Assembly: GCF_002118315.1 (NCBI RefSeq)
Contig: NZ_MTSZ01000006.1
Span: 1-64,000, forward strand
DNA length: 64,000 nt
Origin: Kiloniella majae
GTDB lineage: Bacteria > Pseudomonadota > Alphaproteobacteria > Kiloniellales > Kiloniellaceae
Direction: 5' to 3'
Shown: in pieces, positions 30,877-40,320 of the stretch
How the letters are laid out: every line of letters starts with the position of its first letter
How positions within the stretch are numbered: position 1 is the first letter of the stretch
The notes under the pieces: model-generated
The model's input: the letters and a program-made list of their open reading frames with translations, nothing else
The model's database searches: none
What the model was told of the DNA's origin: nothing
Program-made: the position numbers and the translations under genes

Positions 30877-32193
30877 ATGCCTATAAATATTCTTATGCCC
30901 GCCCTGTCTCCTACAATGACAGAAGGTACACTATCCCGTTGGCTGGTGAATGAAGGTGATACAGTTAATTCCGGCGATGTTCTTGCGGAAATTGAAACCG
31001 ATAAAGCCACTATGGAAGTTGAGGCGGTTGATGAAGGTACAATTGCCAAGATCCTCGTTCCTGGCGGAACCGAGGGTGTAGCGGTTAATCAGACGATTGC
31101 TGTCTTGCTTGAAGAAGATGAAGACGCCAGTGCGTTAGAGAATGTTTCTACTGAAACTGAAGCGCCTGTTGCACAAGCTGAGCCAAAGCAAGAAGAAGCT
31201 GTATCAGTTGCCCCTGCAACAGAAAAAGCGCCATCGTCAAGACCAGCTGCGCCAGCACCGGTTTCTGCTAGTGGTGACCGTATTTTTGCGAGCCCGCTCG
31301 CCAGACGGATGGCTTCTCAGGAAAGCCTTGATCTTTCTGCCCTTAAAGGGACAGGTCCTCATGGCCGTATTATAAAGGCTGATATCTTGTCCGCTCTGGA
31401 ACAAGGTGTTGGTAAGGCTGGTGCTTCGACTGAAACATCTGCCGCGGCTCCGGCTAAAACAGCGCCTGCTGCCTCAGGACCAAATGCGCGCGAACTCGCG
31501 GATATGCTTGGTATGGAATACGATCTGGAACCATTGAGCTCCATGCGTCGTGTGATTGCTAGCCGATTGAGTGAATCAAAGCAGACTGTTCCACATTTCT
31601 ACCTAACGGTTGATTGTGAAATGGATAAGCTACTCGCATTCCGTAAGGAGCTGAATGCAAGCGGCGATGTGAAGATTTCCGTGAATGATTTTGTTATTCG
31701 TGCTGCAGCTTTGGCGTTGAAAAAAGTACCTGCTGCGAATGCGTCTTTCAGTGATGAAGGTATTCTTAGCTATAAAAATGCTGATATCTCTGTGGCTGTT
31801 GCAACGCCATCGGGTTTGATTACGCCAATCATTAAAGCTGCTCAGAATAAAGGTCTTGGTATTATTTCTGAAGAAATGAAAGATCTGGCTGGTCGTGCAC
31901 GTGATGGCAAGTTGAAACCAGAAGAGTATCAAGGCGGGACTTTCTCGATCTCTAACCTTGGTATGTTTGGCATTAAAGATTTCTCTGCCATTATTAACCC
32001 GCCACAGGGATGTATCCTTGCCGTTGGTGCCGGAGAGCAGCGTCCTGTCGTTAAAGATGGTGCCTTGGCAATTGCGACAGTGATGACCTGTACGTTATCG
32101 GTCGATCATCGTGTGGTTGATGGTGCGGTTGGTGCAGAGTACATGGCCGCGTTTAAAGCCCTGATCCAAGAACCTCTCTCCATGCTTCTTTAG
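30877..32193 (+). CDS. pdhC: Dihydrolipoamide acetyltransferase (PDH E2)
   Basis: Transfers the acetyl group to CoA and forms the core of the complex. One lipoyl domain (residues 1-78, Lys in [13 protein letters not shown]), an Ala/Pro linker, the peripheral-subunit-binding domain near 130-170 ([20 protein letters not shown]), a second linker and the catalytic domain from about 205 with [10 protein letters not shown] holding the His and Asp of the active site. The length of 438 aa fits a single-lipoyl E2. It ends 11 bases before lpd. Confidence 0.98.
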   Translation: MPINILMPALSPTMTEGTLSRWLVNEGDTVNSGDVLAEIETDKATMEVEAVDEGTIAKILVPGGTEGVAVNQTIAVLLEEDEDASALENVSTETEAPVAQAEPKQEEAVSVAPATEKAPSSRPAAPAPVSASGDRIFASPLARRMASQESLDLSALKGTGPHGRIIKADILSALEQGVGKAGASTETSAAAPAKTAPAASGPNARELADMLGMEYDLEPLSSMRRVIASRLSESKQTVPHFYLTVDCEMDKLLAFRKELNASGDVKISVNDFVIRAAALALKKVPAANASFSDEGILSYKNADISVAVATPSGLITPIIKAAQNKGLGIISEEMKDLAGRARDGKLKPEEYQGGTFSISNLGMFGIKDFSAIINPPQGCILAVGAGEQRPVVKDGALAIATVMTCTLSVDHRVVDGAVGAEYMAAFKALIQEPLSMLL

Positions 32194-32204
32194 GGGATGA
32201 AACT

Positions 32205-33602
32205 ATGAGTGATACAAACTTTGACGTTATCGTTCTCGGCGGTGGTCCTGGTGGCTATGTGACGGCGATCCGTTCAGCGCAACTTGGTCTGAAAACGGCT
32301 GTCGTGGAAAAAGATCATCTTGGCGGGATTTGCCTGAACTGGGGATGTATCCCGACAAAGGCATTGCTGCGGTCTGCAGAAATTTACCGTAACATGAAGC
32401 ATGCGGAAGACTATGGATTATCCGCGTCAAATGTCAGTTTTGATCTGCAAAAAATCGTTGAGCGTTCCAAAGGTGTTTCAAAACAGCTTAATGGTGGTGT
32501 TGGTCATCTTCTGAAGAAGAACAAGGTAACGGTTTTTGACGGTACTGGTACTTTAACGGCTGCGGGCAAAATGACCGTTGAGGGCAAAGATAAGAAGAAA
32601 ACAGCTTTAACAGCTAAGAATATTATCATTGCAACGGGTGCTCGTGCCCGGACCCTTCCGGGATTAGAGCCTGATGGTAAGCTTGTTTGGACATATCGTG
32701 AAGCTTTGCGTCCGGATACAATGCCGAAATCATTGTTGGTGGTTGGTTCTGGCGCTATCGGCATCGAATTTGCTGACTTTTACAGCACTCTTGGTGCTGA
32801 CGTTACCGTGGTTGAGATTTTCGATAAAATCTTGCCTGTGGAAGATGACGAGATTTCAAAGTTGGCCCAAAAGCAGTTGGGTAAACATGGTTTGAAATTC
32901 CGCACAGGAACCAAGGTCAGCAAGCTGGATAAAAAGTCCAATCAGGTAACGGCGACACTAGAGAAAAATGGTAAGACAGAGCAGATCACTGTTGATCGTG
33001 TGATTTCTGCTGTTGGTGTCGTTGGTAATATTGAAAACCTTGGTTTGGAAGCTCTGGGTATTAAAACCGATCGTGGCTGTATTGTTACGGATGAATTTTC
33101 ACGAACCAATGTACCTGGTGTCTTTGCTATCGGTGATGTGGCTGGCCCGCCAATGCTTGCGCACAAAGCTGAACACGAAGGTGTTGTTTGTATTGAAAAG
33201 ATTGCAGGTCTGTCTGCGCACCCGATTGATAAATCCAAGATTCCTGGTTGTACCTATTGTCACCCGCAGATTGCATCTGTTGGTCTAAATGAGCAGACAG
33301 CCAAAGCGGAAGGTCGCGATGTCAAAATCGGACGTTTCCCGTTTGCGGGTAACGGAAAGGCGATTGCACTTGGTGAGGCCGAGGGTCTGATCAAAACCAT
33401 CTTTGATGCTAAGACCGGTGAACTTCTTGGGGCGCATATGATTGGCGCAGAAGTTACTGAACTTATTCAGGGATTTGTTGTCGCGATGGGGCTTGAGACA
33501 ACGGAAGAAGAGCTAATGCATACTGTCTTCCCGCATCCAACTCTCTCAGAGATGATGCATGAATCTGTTCTTGATGCCTATGGTCGGGCAATTCACTTCT
33601 AG
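32205..33602 (+). CDS. lpd: Dihydrolipoyl dehydrogenase (E3)
   Basis: Flavoprotein that reoxidises dihydrolipoamide with NAD. FAD motif VLGGGPGGYVTAIRSAQLG, redox disulfide GGICLNWGCIPTKALL, NAD motif VVGSGAIGIEFADFYSTLGA (in part), and the C-terminal His-Glu pair in FPHPTLSEMM. At 465 aa it is a usual E3 without an extra lipoyl domain. Last gene of the pdh operon; a hairpin follows at 33673-33699. It may also serve 2-oxoglutarate dehydrogenase. Confidence 0.98.
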   Translation: MSDTNFDVIVLGGGPGGYVTAIRSAQLGLKTAVVEKDHLGGICLNWGCIPTKALLRSAEIYRNMKHAEDYGLSASNVSFDLQKIVERSKGVSKQLNGGVGHLLKKNKVTVFDGTGTLTAAGKMTVEGKDKKKTALTAKNIIIATGARARTLPGLEPDGKLVWTYREALRPDTMPKSLLVVGSGAIGIEFADFYSTLGADVTVVEIFDKILPVEDDEISKLAQKQLGKHGLKFRTGTKVSKLDKKSNQVTATLEKNGKTEQITVDRVISAVGVVGNIENLGLEALGIKTDRGCIVTDEFSRTNVPGVFAIGDVAGPPMLAHKAEHEGVVCIEKIAGLSAHPIDKSKIPGCTYCHPQIASVGLNEQTAKAEGRDVKIGRFPFAGNGKAIALGEAEGLIKTIFDAKTGELLGAHMIGAEVTELIQGFVVAMGLETTEEELMHTVFPHPTLSEMMHESVLDAYGRAIHF

Positions 33603-33672
33603 GTGTGATTTTGCCACAGGCAATCTTAATGCTTGAGATTTTGTTGTAATTCCATATGTATTGCAGCATGTG

Positions 33673-33699
33673 ACAGGAAGGCGCTTTCAGCCTTCCTGT
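33673..33699 (+). terminator. Terminator-like hairpin after the pdh operon
   Basis: A perfect ten-base-pair stem (ACAGGAAGGC / GCCTTCCTGT) with a 7-base loop about 70 bases after lpd. The sequence after it has no T-run (TAGTAAC), so it may be an mRNA-stabilising 3' hairpin or a partial terminator before lipA. Confidence 0.5.
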
Positions 33700-33763
33700 T
33701 AGTAACGGCGTGTAAACCTCTTCTATTGTAGGATTGGGTTCACGAAATGGTCGGAGTTAGTTG

Positions 33764-34783
33764 ATGACAGAAACCATGGTTTCAGAACAAACAACATCCC
33801 AGCTCGAGGGAAAAGAACGCGCAGAGCGTATTATTTCCTCAAAGGATGACCGTGCGAAGATGCGGCACCCTGAAAAGGCCAAACGTCCCGACTCTCCTAT
33901 CCAACGGAAACCGTCTTGGATTAGAGTAAAAGCCCCGGTATCCAAAGGGTATCAGGAAACGCGCAAGCTGATGCGTGATAACAATCTTCATACTGTGTGT
34001 GAAGAGGCCGCGTGCCCTAATATTGGCGAATGCTGGTCTAAAAAACATGCCACGATGATGATCATGGGCGGGATTTGTACCCGTGCCTGTTCGTTTTGTA
34101 ATATTGCAACCGGGAAGCCTAATCCGCTAAGCCCGCTTGAGCCCTACAGCGTTGCAGCGGCGGTTGCCAAACTGCAGTTGCGTCATGTGGTGATTACATC
34201 TGTGGATCGTGATGATCTGGATGATGGTGGTGCCGAGCATTTCTCAAAAGTGATTGCAGCAACCCGTAAAGACGCACCAGATACAACGATTGAAATTCTG
34301 ACACCTGATTTCAGGCATAAAGATGGCGCGTTGGAAGTTGTGGTTAAGGCAAAACCAGATGTGTTTAACCACAATCTGGAAACTGTTCCACGTTTATATA
34401 CAACGGTACGTCCTGGCGCTCGCTATTATCACAGTTTGAAAATTCTGGATCGCGCCAAAGAGCTTGATCCGACACTCTTTACCAAATCCGGACTGATGGT
34501 CGGTCTGGGTGAAAGTAAGGATGAGGTGCTTCAGGTTATGGATGATATGCGTTCGGCTGATGTAGATTTTCTGACAATCGGTCAGTATCTACAGCCAACA
34601 CCGAAACATCATCCTGTTGATCGTTTTGTCGATCCGGAAGAATTCAAGTTTTATGAAAAGATGGCTTATAACAAAGGATTCTTGCATGTTGCATCTACAC
34701 CTTTGACCCGTTCATCCTATCATGCTGATGAAGATTTCCAGGAATTGAGAAAAGCCAGAGAAGAAAAGCTGTCTCGTTCTTGA
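33764..34783 (+). CDS. lipA: Lipoyl synthase
   Basis: Radical-SAM enzyme that inserts two sulfurs into octanoyl groups on the lipoyl domains made by the operon just upstream. The auxiliary cluster Cys set is in [13 protein letters not shown], and the radical-SAM Cys-x3-Cys-x2-Cys is CTRACSFC. The C-terminal RSSYHAD segment supplies the Ser ligand of the auxiliary cluster. I chose ATG 33764 (MTETMVS) over the adjacent TTG 33761; GGAG precedes. The length is 339 aa. The gap to the Coq10-like gene is 15 bases. Confidence 0.97.
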   Translation: MTETMVSEQTTSQLEGKERAERIISSKDDRAKMRHPEKAKRPDSPIQRKPSWIRVKAPVSKGYQETRKLMRDNNLHTVCEEAACPNIGECWSKKHATMMIMGGICTRACSFCNIATGKPNPLSPLEPYSVAAAVAKLQLRHVVITSVDRDDLDDGGAEHFSKVIAATRKDAPDTTIEILTPDFRHKDGALEVVVKAKPDVFNHNLETVPRLYTTVRPGARYYHSLKILDRAKELDPTLFTKSGLMVGLGESKDEVLQVMDDMRSADVDFLTIGQYLQPTPKHHPVDRFVDPEEFKFYEKMAYNKGFLHVASTPLTRSSYHADEDFQELRKAREEKLSRS

Positions 34784-34798
34784 TTTTGGACATTAGAA

Positions 34799-35260
34799 AT
34801 GCCCGTTCACGCTGAAAAAAAAGTACTGAAATTTAAGCCAGAGCAAGTTTTCGAAATGGTTGCCGATGTTGAGCGCTATCCAGATTTCTTGCCCTGGTGC
34901 GTGGGCGCGCGAATAAAGCGCCGACAGGATACAACGATATTTGCTGATCTGATCATTGGTTTTAAAATGGTCAGAGAAAAATTTACCAGCCGGGTTGATC
35001 TTCACCGAGAGCAATTACGGATCGATGTTGCCTATGTTGATGGCCCTTTTAAGTATCTGACAAACACATGGATCTTTGAAGAGCATCCTGAAGGATGTTT
35101 GGTTGATTTTCATGTGGATTTTGAATTCAAATCCAAAATGCTGCAAATGATCATGGAGCCATTTTTCCACGAAGCTGTAAGGCGTATGGTTCATGCATTT
35201 GAAACCAGGGCTGCAGTTTTGTATGAGCCCTATGATGGGGAAGGCCGAGCGTCAGCTTAA
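34799..35260 (+). CDS. Coq10/RatA-family START-domain protein
   Basis: A 153-aa polyketide-cyclase/START-like (SRPBCC) protein of the family that includes Coq10, which binds ubiquinone and helps respiration, and E. coli RatA. Readable markers are FEMVADVERYPDFLPWCVGARI in part, LIIGFKMVREKFTSRV, and GCLVDFHVDFEFKSKML. Position after lipA is conserved in alphaproteobacteria and favours the respiratory Coq10-like role; the RatA toxin label often used by pipelines has no support here. Confidence 0.85.
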   Translation: MPVHAEKKVLKFKPEQVFEMVADVERYPDFLPWCVGARIKRRQDTTIFADLIIGFKMVREKFTSRVDLHREQLRIDVAYVDGPFKYLTNTWIFEEHPEGCLVDFHVDFEFKSKMLQMIMEPFFHEAVRRMVHAFETRAAVLYEPYDGEGRASA

Positions 35261-35324
35261 AGGCCGGGACCTAATTTTAGCTAGTATCAGATTGATAGAT
35301 GTTGGCAACTTCAAAAAAAGAACT

Positions 35325-36089
35325 TTAACTCGTCCCGGGAAGTGTTACGCCTTGAGAAAGCGCATAATAGAGCGCTGTTGTCATAAACATGTTAAACCCT
35401 GAATGCAGGACGATTGCCGGCCAAAGAGATTGGCTTTTGTATACGATCAAGGAAAAGGCGATCCCCGCGACCGTTAGGGCTGGAATTAAAGTGGGGATGC
35501 CGTGTGTTGACCCAAAAAGAAATGAGCTAATTAAAATAGCAAGATATTTTCCGAGTTTTTGGTCAAGCCATCCCAGAATGACGCCCCTGAAAACAATTTC
35601 TTCTGCAAAGGGGGCTATGATGCCAGTTGCAATCATTGTGAGTATGTAGGAATGCCACCTAAATCCTTGGGGAGCCAGCATTTCCAGCTGAGGATTAACA
35701 AAATCTGTGCTGATTAGTTGTGTGACTGTCGAATTTACGATGCCAATAATAACAACCAGAGGCAAGGTTAGGAGCGCAGCGCGATAACACCAACTTGCGG
35801 ATGTTTGCACTAACCCTAGGTTTTGCCAATTTAAACGATACCTTTTTAAGAGGAAATGCCGAACAATGATCAGGATAAGTAAATTCTGAATTAGAACCAA
35901 AAGGATTAGCGGGAATGAAGTTGATCCGTCGTTTTCTGCTGTTGAGAAAAAGGCGGATAATAAATAGGCGATGCCTTTGATTGCGACCAAAAATACTATA
36001 AATGCCAAGACAAGTTGGCTAAGTGGAATGTCTGTAATAGATGGCGTGCGATTAGTCGAGGATGTCTGGGCGTCAATGTGCTTGTTCAT
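35325..36089 (-). CDS. CPBP-family intramembrane metalloprotease
   Basis: A 254-aa polytopic protein with about seven hydrophobic segments and the CPBP (Abi/CAAX-like) motifs EEIVFRGVILG, a later SFLFGSTHG and HSGFNMF. Such proteases cleave within the membrane; in bacteria the substrates are mostly unknown. Its start overlaps the pncC stop by four bases, so it is the last gene of ispDF-pgpA-pncC-CPBP. Convergent with the Coq10-like gene. Confidence 0.85.
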   Translation of the reverse strand: MNKHIDAQTSSTNRTPSITDIPLSQLVLAFIVFLVAIKGIAYLLSAFFSTAENDGSTSFPLILLVLIQNLLILIIVRHFLLKRYRLNWQNLGLVQTSASWCYRAALLTLPLVVIIGIVNSTVTQLISTDFVNPQLEMLAPQGFRWHSYILTMIATGIIAPFAEEIVFRGVILGWLDQKLGKYLAILISSFLFGSTHGIPTLIPALTVAGIAFSLIVYKSQSLWPAIVLHSGFNMFMTTALYYALSQGVTLPGTS

Positions 36090-36577
36090 AAAAGCCTGTT
36101 TTTTAAAAATGAGAGTGCAGCATGAACGGTTTGTTGCCGGATAGATGCACGGTCTCCGTCAAAACGGTAGCTTTGATAAAGTGTTCTGTCATTTTCCAAG
36201 GCCGTACCGATGTAGACGGTGCCGACAGGTTTTTGAGATGTACCGCCGCCGGGCCCTGCGATGCCTGTTACAGACACTGTTAATTGAGCGTTAGAGAGCT
36301 TCATTGCCCCATCGGCCATGGATGATGCAACTGGTGAACTGACAGCACCGTGCATTGATATTTGCTCTATGCGGACACCCAGCATTTCGTGTTTGGCTTC
36401 GTTTGAGTAGGTAACAAAACCTCTGTCCACAACATCCGAAGATCCTGCGATTTCTGTTAAAGCGCCAGCTATTAACCCCCCGGTGCATGATTCGGCAGTG
36501 GCAATTTGAAGGCCTTTGGTGCGACAGAGGTCAAGAACTTCTGTTGCAAGCGTCTGAATCTCTGTCGTTAGAGACAT
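36086..36577 (-). CDS. pncC: Nicotinamide-nucleotide amidase (CinA C-terminal domain protein)
   Basis: Recycles nicotinamide mononucleotide to nicotinate mononucleotide in the pyridine-nucleotide salvage cycle. At 163 aa it is the stand-alone CinA C-terminal domain. Family pieces: IATAESCTGGLIAGALTEI with the active-site Ser, GFVTYSNEAKHEMLGV, AVSSPVASSMADGA, VTGIAGPGGGTSQKPVGTVY in part. Its ATG lies 9 bases after the pgpA stop. Confidence 0.93.
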   Translation of the reverse strand: MSLTTEIQTLATEVLDLCRTKGLQIATAESCTGGLIAGALTEIAGSSDVVDRGFVTYSNEAKHEMLGVRIEQISMHGAVSSPVASSMADGAMKLSNAQLTVSVTGIAGPGGGTSQKPVGTVYIGTALENDRTLYQSYRFDGDRASIRQQTVHAALSFLKNRLL

Positions 36578-36586
36578 AACGGCCTC

Positions 36587-37090
36587 CTATGAGCGTTGTA
36601 GAAGTTCACTAGTATAGGGGATAAATGCATATAGAAGGTAAAATGTTATCAGGGCATATAATCCGGCAACCATATCGTCAGACATAATGCCGAGGCCACC
36701 CTTGATATTTTGATCTAACCAGTTTGCCGGAAAAACTTTGACGATGTCGAAAAAGCGGAAGATTAGAAAGCTGATAAGAAAAAGAATCGGGTTCAAAGGA
36801 ACAAAAGCTAATGCAAGCCACTGACCAGCGACTTCGTCAATAACAACCGCCCCGGGGTCTTCTTTGCCAAGTGCCGTTGAATACTGACCACTTGTCCATA
36901 TACCAACGCCATATGCGATAAGGGATGCAATGATTAAGCCGACAGGGCCTGTATAATCCGAAATAACCCAGGCAAAGGGAAGTGCGGCCAATGATCCCCA
37001 GGTGCCGGGAGCAAATTTTATAAGCCCGGCGCCGAACCATGTCGAGATGAGGGAGACGGGATGAAAAAATGAAAGTTGTTTCTGAGACAT
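36587..37090 (-). CDS. pgpA: Phosphatidylglycerophosphatase A
   Basis: Dephosphorylates phosphatidylglycerol phosphate to phosphatidylglycerol at the inner membrane. The 167-aa protein has several hydrophobic segments and the family pattern FAPGTWGSLAALP, DPGAVVIDEVAGQWLAL, FRFFDIVKVFPANWLDQ and GLGIMSDDMVAGLYA, containing the conserved acidic residues. It sits between ispDF and pncC, the arrangement common in alphaproteobacteria. Confidence 0.95.
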   Translation of the reverse strand: MSQKQLSFFHPVSLISTWFGAGLIKFAPGTWGSLAALPFAWVISDYTGPVGLIIASLIAYGVGIWTSGQYSTALGKEDPGAVVIDEVAGQWLALAFVPLNPILFLISFLIFRFFDIVKVFPANWLDQNIKGGLGIMSDDMVAGLYALITFYLLYAFIPYTSELLQRS

Positions 37091-37128
37091 ATGTTCGTCT
37101 TTACGAAGTTGTTTGTGTCCGGATTTGT

Positions 37129-38310
37129 TTAATCAGTTGAAGGGAGCTGAATTGTTGCAACAGCTTGGGCTGCAATACCTTCTTCTCTGCCCGTAAAACC
37201 GAGTTTTTCTGATGTCGTGGCTTTTATGCTGACGCGGTTGGGCTTGATGTCCAGAATTTCAGCCATCTTTGCAACCATCAATTTTCTGTTCGGACCTATT
37301 TTAGGTCTTTCGCAAACAATGGTCACATCGACATGAATAATTTTACCCTGCCTTGCAAGAACCCGATCACGCGCAAAAATAAGAAACTGATCAGACAGAG
37401 CACCTTTCCATTGTGGGTCACTCGGCGGAAAATGAGTTCCAATGTCACCCTCGCAAAGCGCACCAAGTATAGCGTCGGTCAGTGCGTGCAGACCAACATC
37501 GGCGTCGGAATGCCCTTTGAGTTTTTTTGTATGGGGAATATCAATCCCGCAAAGAGTGACATGATCGCCTTCTTCAAAGCAATGTACATCGTATCCAAAG
37601 CCAGTTCTGCTTTCCATTTTTAACTCGTTGGTTAGTCTGTTGTTGACGATCATGGTTGCCTGAACCAAATCTTCCGGCGTTGTAATTTTGAAGTTCTCTT
37701 TACCGGACGTTACAATAGATATTTGATGACCGCATGTTTCTGCAACTGCGGCATCGTCAGTGTAGTTTGACAGGTCTTCTATGGCGAGATGCGCATTGTG
37801 TATCAGGTCAAAAGGAAATGCCTGAGGTGTTTGTGCATGCCAAAGCCCGTTTCGATCCACATTTTTCAAGATGATGTTATTAGTGACCTGCTTAAGGCTA
37901 TCCACGACAGGGGAAGCGGCTACGGCTGCTTTTCCACAGTTGCTAGCATGGATCAGATCACTAATAACATCATGATTTGTAAAGGGGCGTGCTGCATCAT
38001 GCACAAGGACAACGTTGGGGCGCGTACTTTCCAGAGCTTGTAAACCGTTTAAAACTGATTCCTGGCGTGTAGCACCGCCGAAAGCAATACGGACTTTATC
38101 AGCAAACTGGAAGCATTCACGCTCAAAAAGCTCTTTGTCATCAGAGTGAATGACAACAAGAACTCCATCAATGTTTGGGTGTTTTAGAAAATTATCGAGT
38201 GTCAGGGCGAGAATACTGGTATCACCTAATTTGAGATACTGCTTTGGGAGGTCAGTTCCTATACGGCTGCCTCTGCCTGCGGCGACAATGATTGCCCAGG
38301 TACCGGACAT
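37129..38310 (-). CDS. ispDF: Bifunctional IspD/IspF enzyme of the MEP isoprenoid pathway
   Basis: N-terminal IspD (to about residue 230) makes CDP-methylerythritol: GRGSRIGTDLPKQYL nucleotide loop, VLVHDAARPF, AQTPQAF. C-terminal IspF (from about 233) makes the cyclic diphosphate: GFGYDVHCFEEGD with metal-binding Asp and His, LKGHSDADVGLHALTDAILGA (in part), DIGTHFPPSD and KATTSEKLGFTGREEGI (in part). The fusion has 393 aa, as usual for alphaproteobacteria, and indicates use of the MEP rather than the mevalonate pathway. Confidence 0.97.
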   Translation of the reverse strand: MSGTWAIIVAAGRGSRIGTDLPKQYLKLGDTSILALTLDNFLKHPNIDGVLVVIHSDDKELFERECFQFADKVRIAFGGATRQESVLNGLQALESTRPNVVLVHDAARPFTNHDVISDLIHASNCGKAAVAASPVVDSLKQVTNNIILKNVDRNGLWHAQTPQAFPFDLIHNAHLAIEDLSNYTDDAAVAETCGHQISIVTSGKENFKITTPEDLVQATMIVNNRLTNELKMESRTGFGYDVHCFEEGDHVTLCGIDIPHTKKLKGHSDADVGLHALTDAILGALCEGDIGTHFPPSDPQWKGALSDQFLIFARDRVLARQGKIIHVDVTIVCERPKIGPNRKLMVAKMAEILDIKPNRVSIKATTSEKLGFTGREEGIAAQAVATIQLPSTD

Positions 38311-38417
38311 AGACGTATTCTCCTGATTTCGATTCTTGCCAATTTAGGCTAATTTACAGTAATAACAAAATGATATGTAACAAAGGCTAATCAGATGTCT
38401 AGTAAGAAGGTAAGATT

Positions 38418-39218
38418 ATGACCGTTTTTTGGGGGATGCTTGCTCTTGTTCTGATGTTGCCTGCGATATTAATACCCTGGATGTCAAAAGCAGGCGGTTC
38501 TCCTCTTCTTATGAGGGGGGCTTTGTTTCTTGCACTGATCGGGTCTAGCTTTACCACAATGCTTCATCTTATGGGGCATTGGGATGGCGGCGTGAGTATC
38601 TCTCTCTGGATTACCATATCATTTAGTCTGTTGTTGTTCTTGTGTTTCTCTTTACTGGTAAAAGAGTTCGAAAAGCTTGCGTTACTTCTGGTGCCTTACT
38701 TGTTTGTGCTTGGTCTTTTCGCAGTTGTCTGGGAAGGCCAGTCGGCTGCTGCCGATCCTATTGATCGTATGGACAATTGGTTGGTTTTGCACATTCTGGC
38801 ATCGATCCTGACTTATGCGCTTTGTACATTAGCCGCTATTTCTGCTATATCCGTACAGTTGAGGGAGCGGGCTTTAAAGTCGAAGAAGATCGAAAGTCCT
38901 TTTTTGGTTAAATTGCCTTCTGTTTATGATGCTGATCGTTTCCAGGTGAGTTTATTGACAATGGCCGAAGTGGTTCTTGGTCTGGGGATATTGACGGGAA
39001 TTGCCCGACAGTATTCGGCCGCTGGCTATTATCTGGATCTCGATCATAAGTCGCTTCTTGCGCTGCTTGCTTTTGTTGTTATTGCAATTCTACTAGTGCT
39101 GCACAGGTTTATTGGAATACGGGGGCAAAATGCGGTTCGCTTTGTTCTGGCGGTTTATCTGTTATTGACCCTTGCTTACCCAGGTGTGAAGTTTGTGACT
39201 GATGTTCTGTTAGCTTGA
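38418..39218 (+). CDS. CcsA/YpjD-like cytochrome c assembly family membrane protein
   Basis: A 266-aa protein with about eight membrane helices of the cytochrome c assembly (CcsA/CcmC) superfamily, YpjD subgroup. The core segment NWLVLHILASILTYALCTLA includes a His in the position typical for haem ligands; a Tyr/Asp-rich loop and a second His-containing region follow. The related YpjD proteins are inner-membrane proteins of uncertain role. It is divergent from ispDF and precedes dusB by 118 bases. A dedicated role in c-type cytochrome synthesis cannot be claimed without the other ccs genes. Confidence 0.75.
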   Translation: MTVFWGMLALVLMLPAILIPWMSKAGGSPLLMRGALFLALIGSSFTTMLHLMGHWDGGVSISLWITISFSLLLFLCFSLLVKEFEKLALLLVPYLFVLGLFAVVWEGQSAAADPIDRMDNWLVLHILASILTYALCTLAAISAISVQLRERALKSKKIESPFLVKLPSVYDADRFQVSLLTMAEVVLGLGILTGIARQYSAAGYYLDLDHKSLLALLAFVVIAILLVLHRFIGIRGQNAVRFVLAVYLLLTLAYPGVKFVTDVLLA

Positions 39219-39336
39219 TTATCCGCATTTTTGGTTGATTTTTTACACATTCCCCTTCGCATGAGCAGGGAAACACTGTATAACCAGTTTTTCTTGTTTG
39301 CCTAAATCTTAGGCGGTTGCGAATGGTGCACAACGA

Positions 39337-40320
39337 ATGAGCATTTCAATTGGTCCTATCAAGATTGAGGACCCAGTTCTTTTAGCCCCGATGTCTGGGG
39401 TTACAGACATGCCTTATCGACGTTTGGTAAAGCGATATGGTGCTGGGCTGGTCATTTCAGAAATGATCGCCAGTAAGGCAATGCTGCAAGAGAGTAGAGA
39501 ATCCCTTAAGCTTAGTACGAACTGTGCGGAAGAATTTCCAATGGCTGTGCAATTAGCCGGGTGTGATCCGAGTATTATGGCAGAGGCGGCAAAAATGAAT
39601 GTTGATCGTGGTGCCGCCATTATCGATATTAATTTTGGATGCCCGGTTAAAAAGATTGTCTCCAAGTATGCAGGATCGGCACTGATGAAAGATGAGGTGC
39701 TGGCCGAAGACATTATGGATGCGACTGTTCAAGCTGTTGATGTACCCGTTACAGTTAAGATGCGGTTAGGTTGGGATGACGCTAACCGTAACGCCCCTGA
39801 ATTGGCAAAACGTGCTGAGAATGTTGGTATTCAAATGATTACCGTTCACGGGCGCACTCGAAACCAGATGTATAAAGGTGAAGCAGACTGGGAAGCTGTA
39901 AGAGCGGTTAAAGAGGCCGTGAAAGTACCTGTTGTTATCAATGGCGATATCTTAACACCAGAAGATGCGAAACAGGCAATGAATGTTTCTGGCGCGGACG
40001 GTGTGATGATTGGTCGTGGATGTTATGGTAAGCCATGGCTTTTGCGAGAAGTTAGTCAGTATCTGAGGGATGGAACGCATGTTCGTGAGCCAGGATTGAA
40101 AGAAATCTTTGAACTCATTTGTGAGCACTATGAGGCGATGTTGTCTCATTACGGCGTTCGTAAAGGGGTTGCTATCGCACGAAAACACTTGGCTTGGTAT
40201 TGCAAAGGTTTGCCTGATTCTGCGGCTTTTCGAGCAGAAATTAACAAAGTAAATGAGCCAGATTTGGTGGTCAAAATGTTAGGGGAATATTTCCAGCCTT
40301 ACATTGATGAAGCCGCATGA
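39337..40320 (+). CDS. dusB: tRNA-dihydrouridine synthase B (NifR3)
   Basis: FMN enzyme that reduces uridines in the tRNA D-loop. The 327-aa TIM-barrel has [34 protein letters not shown] (the catalytic Cys in FGCP), [18 protein letters not shown] in part, and [14 protein letters not shown]. Known as nifR3 in alphaproteobacteria, where it heads the ntrBC operon, exactly as here: ntrB starts at its stop with a four-base overlap. Confidence 0.97.
   Translation: MSISIGPIKIEDPVLLAPMSGVTDMPYRRLVKRYGAGLVISEMIASKAMLQESRESLKLSTNCAEEFPMAVQLAGCDPSIMAEAAKMNVDRGAAIIDINFGCPVKKIVSKYAGSALMKDEVLAEDIMDATVQAVDVPVTVKMRLGWDDANRNAPELAKRAENVGIQMITVHGRTRNQMYKGEADWEAVRAVKEAVKVPVVINGDILTPEDAKQAMNVSGADGVMIGRGCYGKPWLLREVSQYLRDGTHVREPGLKEIFELICEHYEAMLSHYGVRKGVAIARKHLAWYCKGLPDSAAFRAEINKVNEPDLVVKMLGEYFQPYIDEAA

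Noticed and set aside
34799-35260. RatA-type toxin of a toxin-antitoxin pair
   Set aside because: No RatB-like partner gene; position after lipA fits the respiratory Coq10-like family better.
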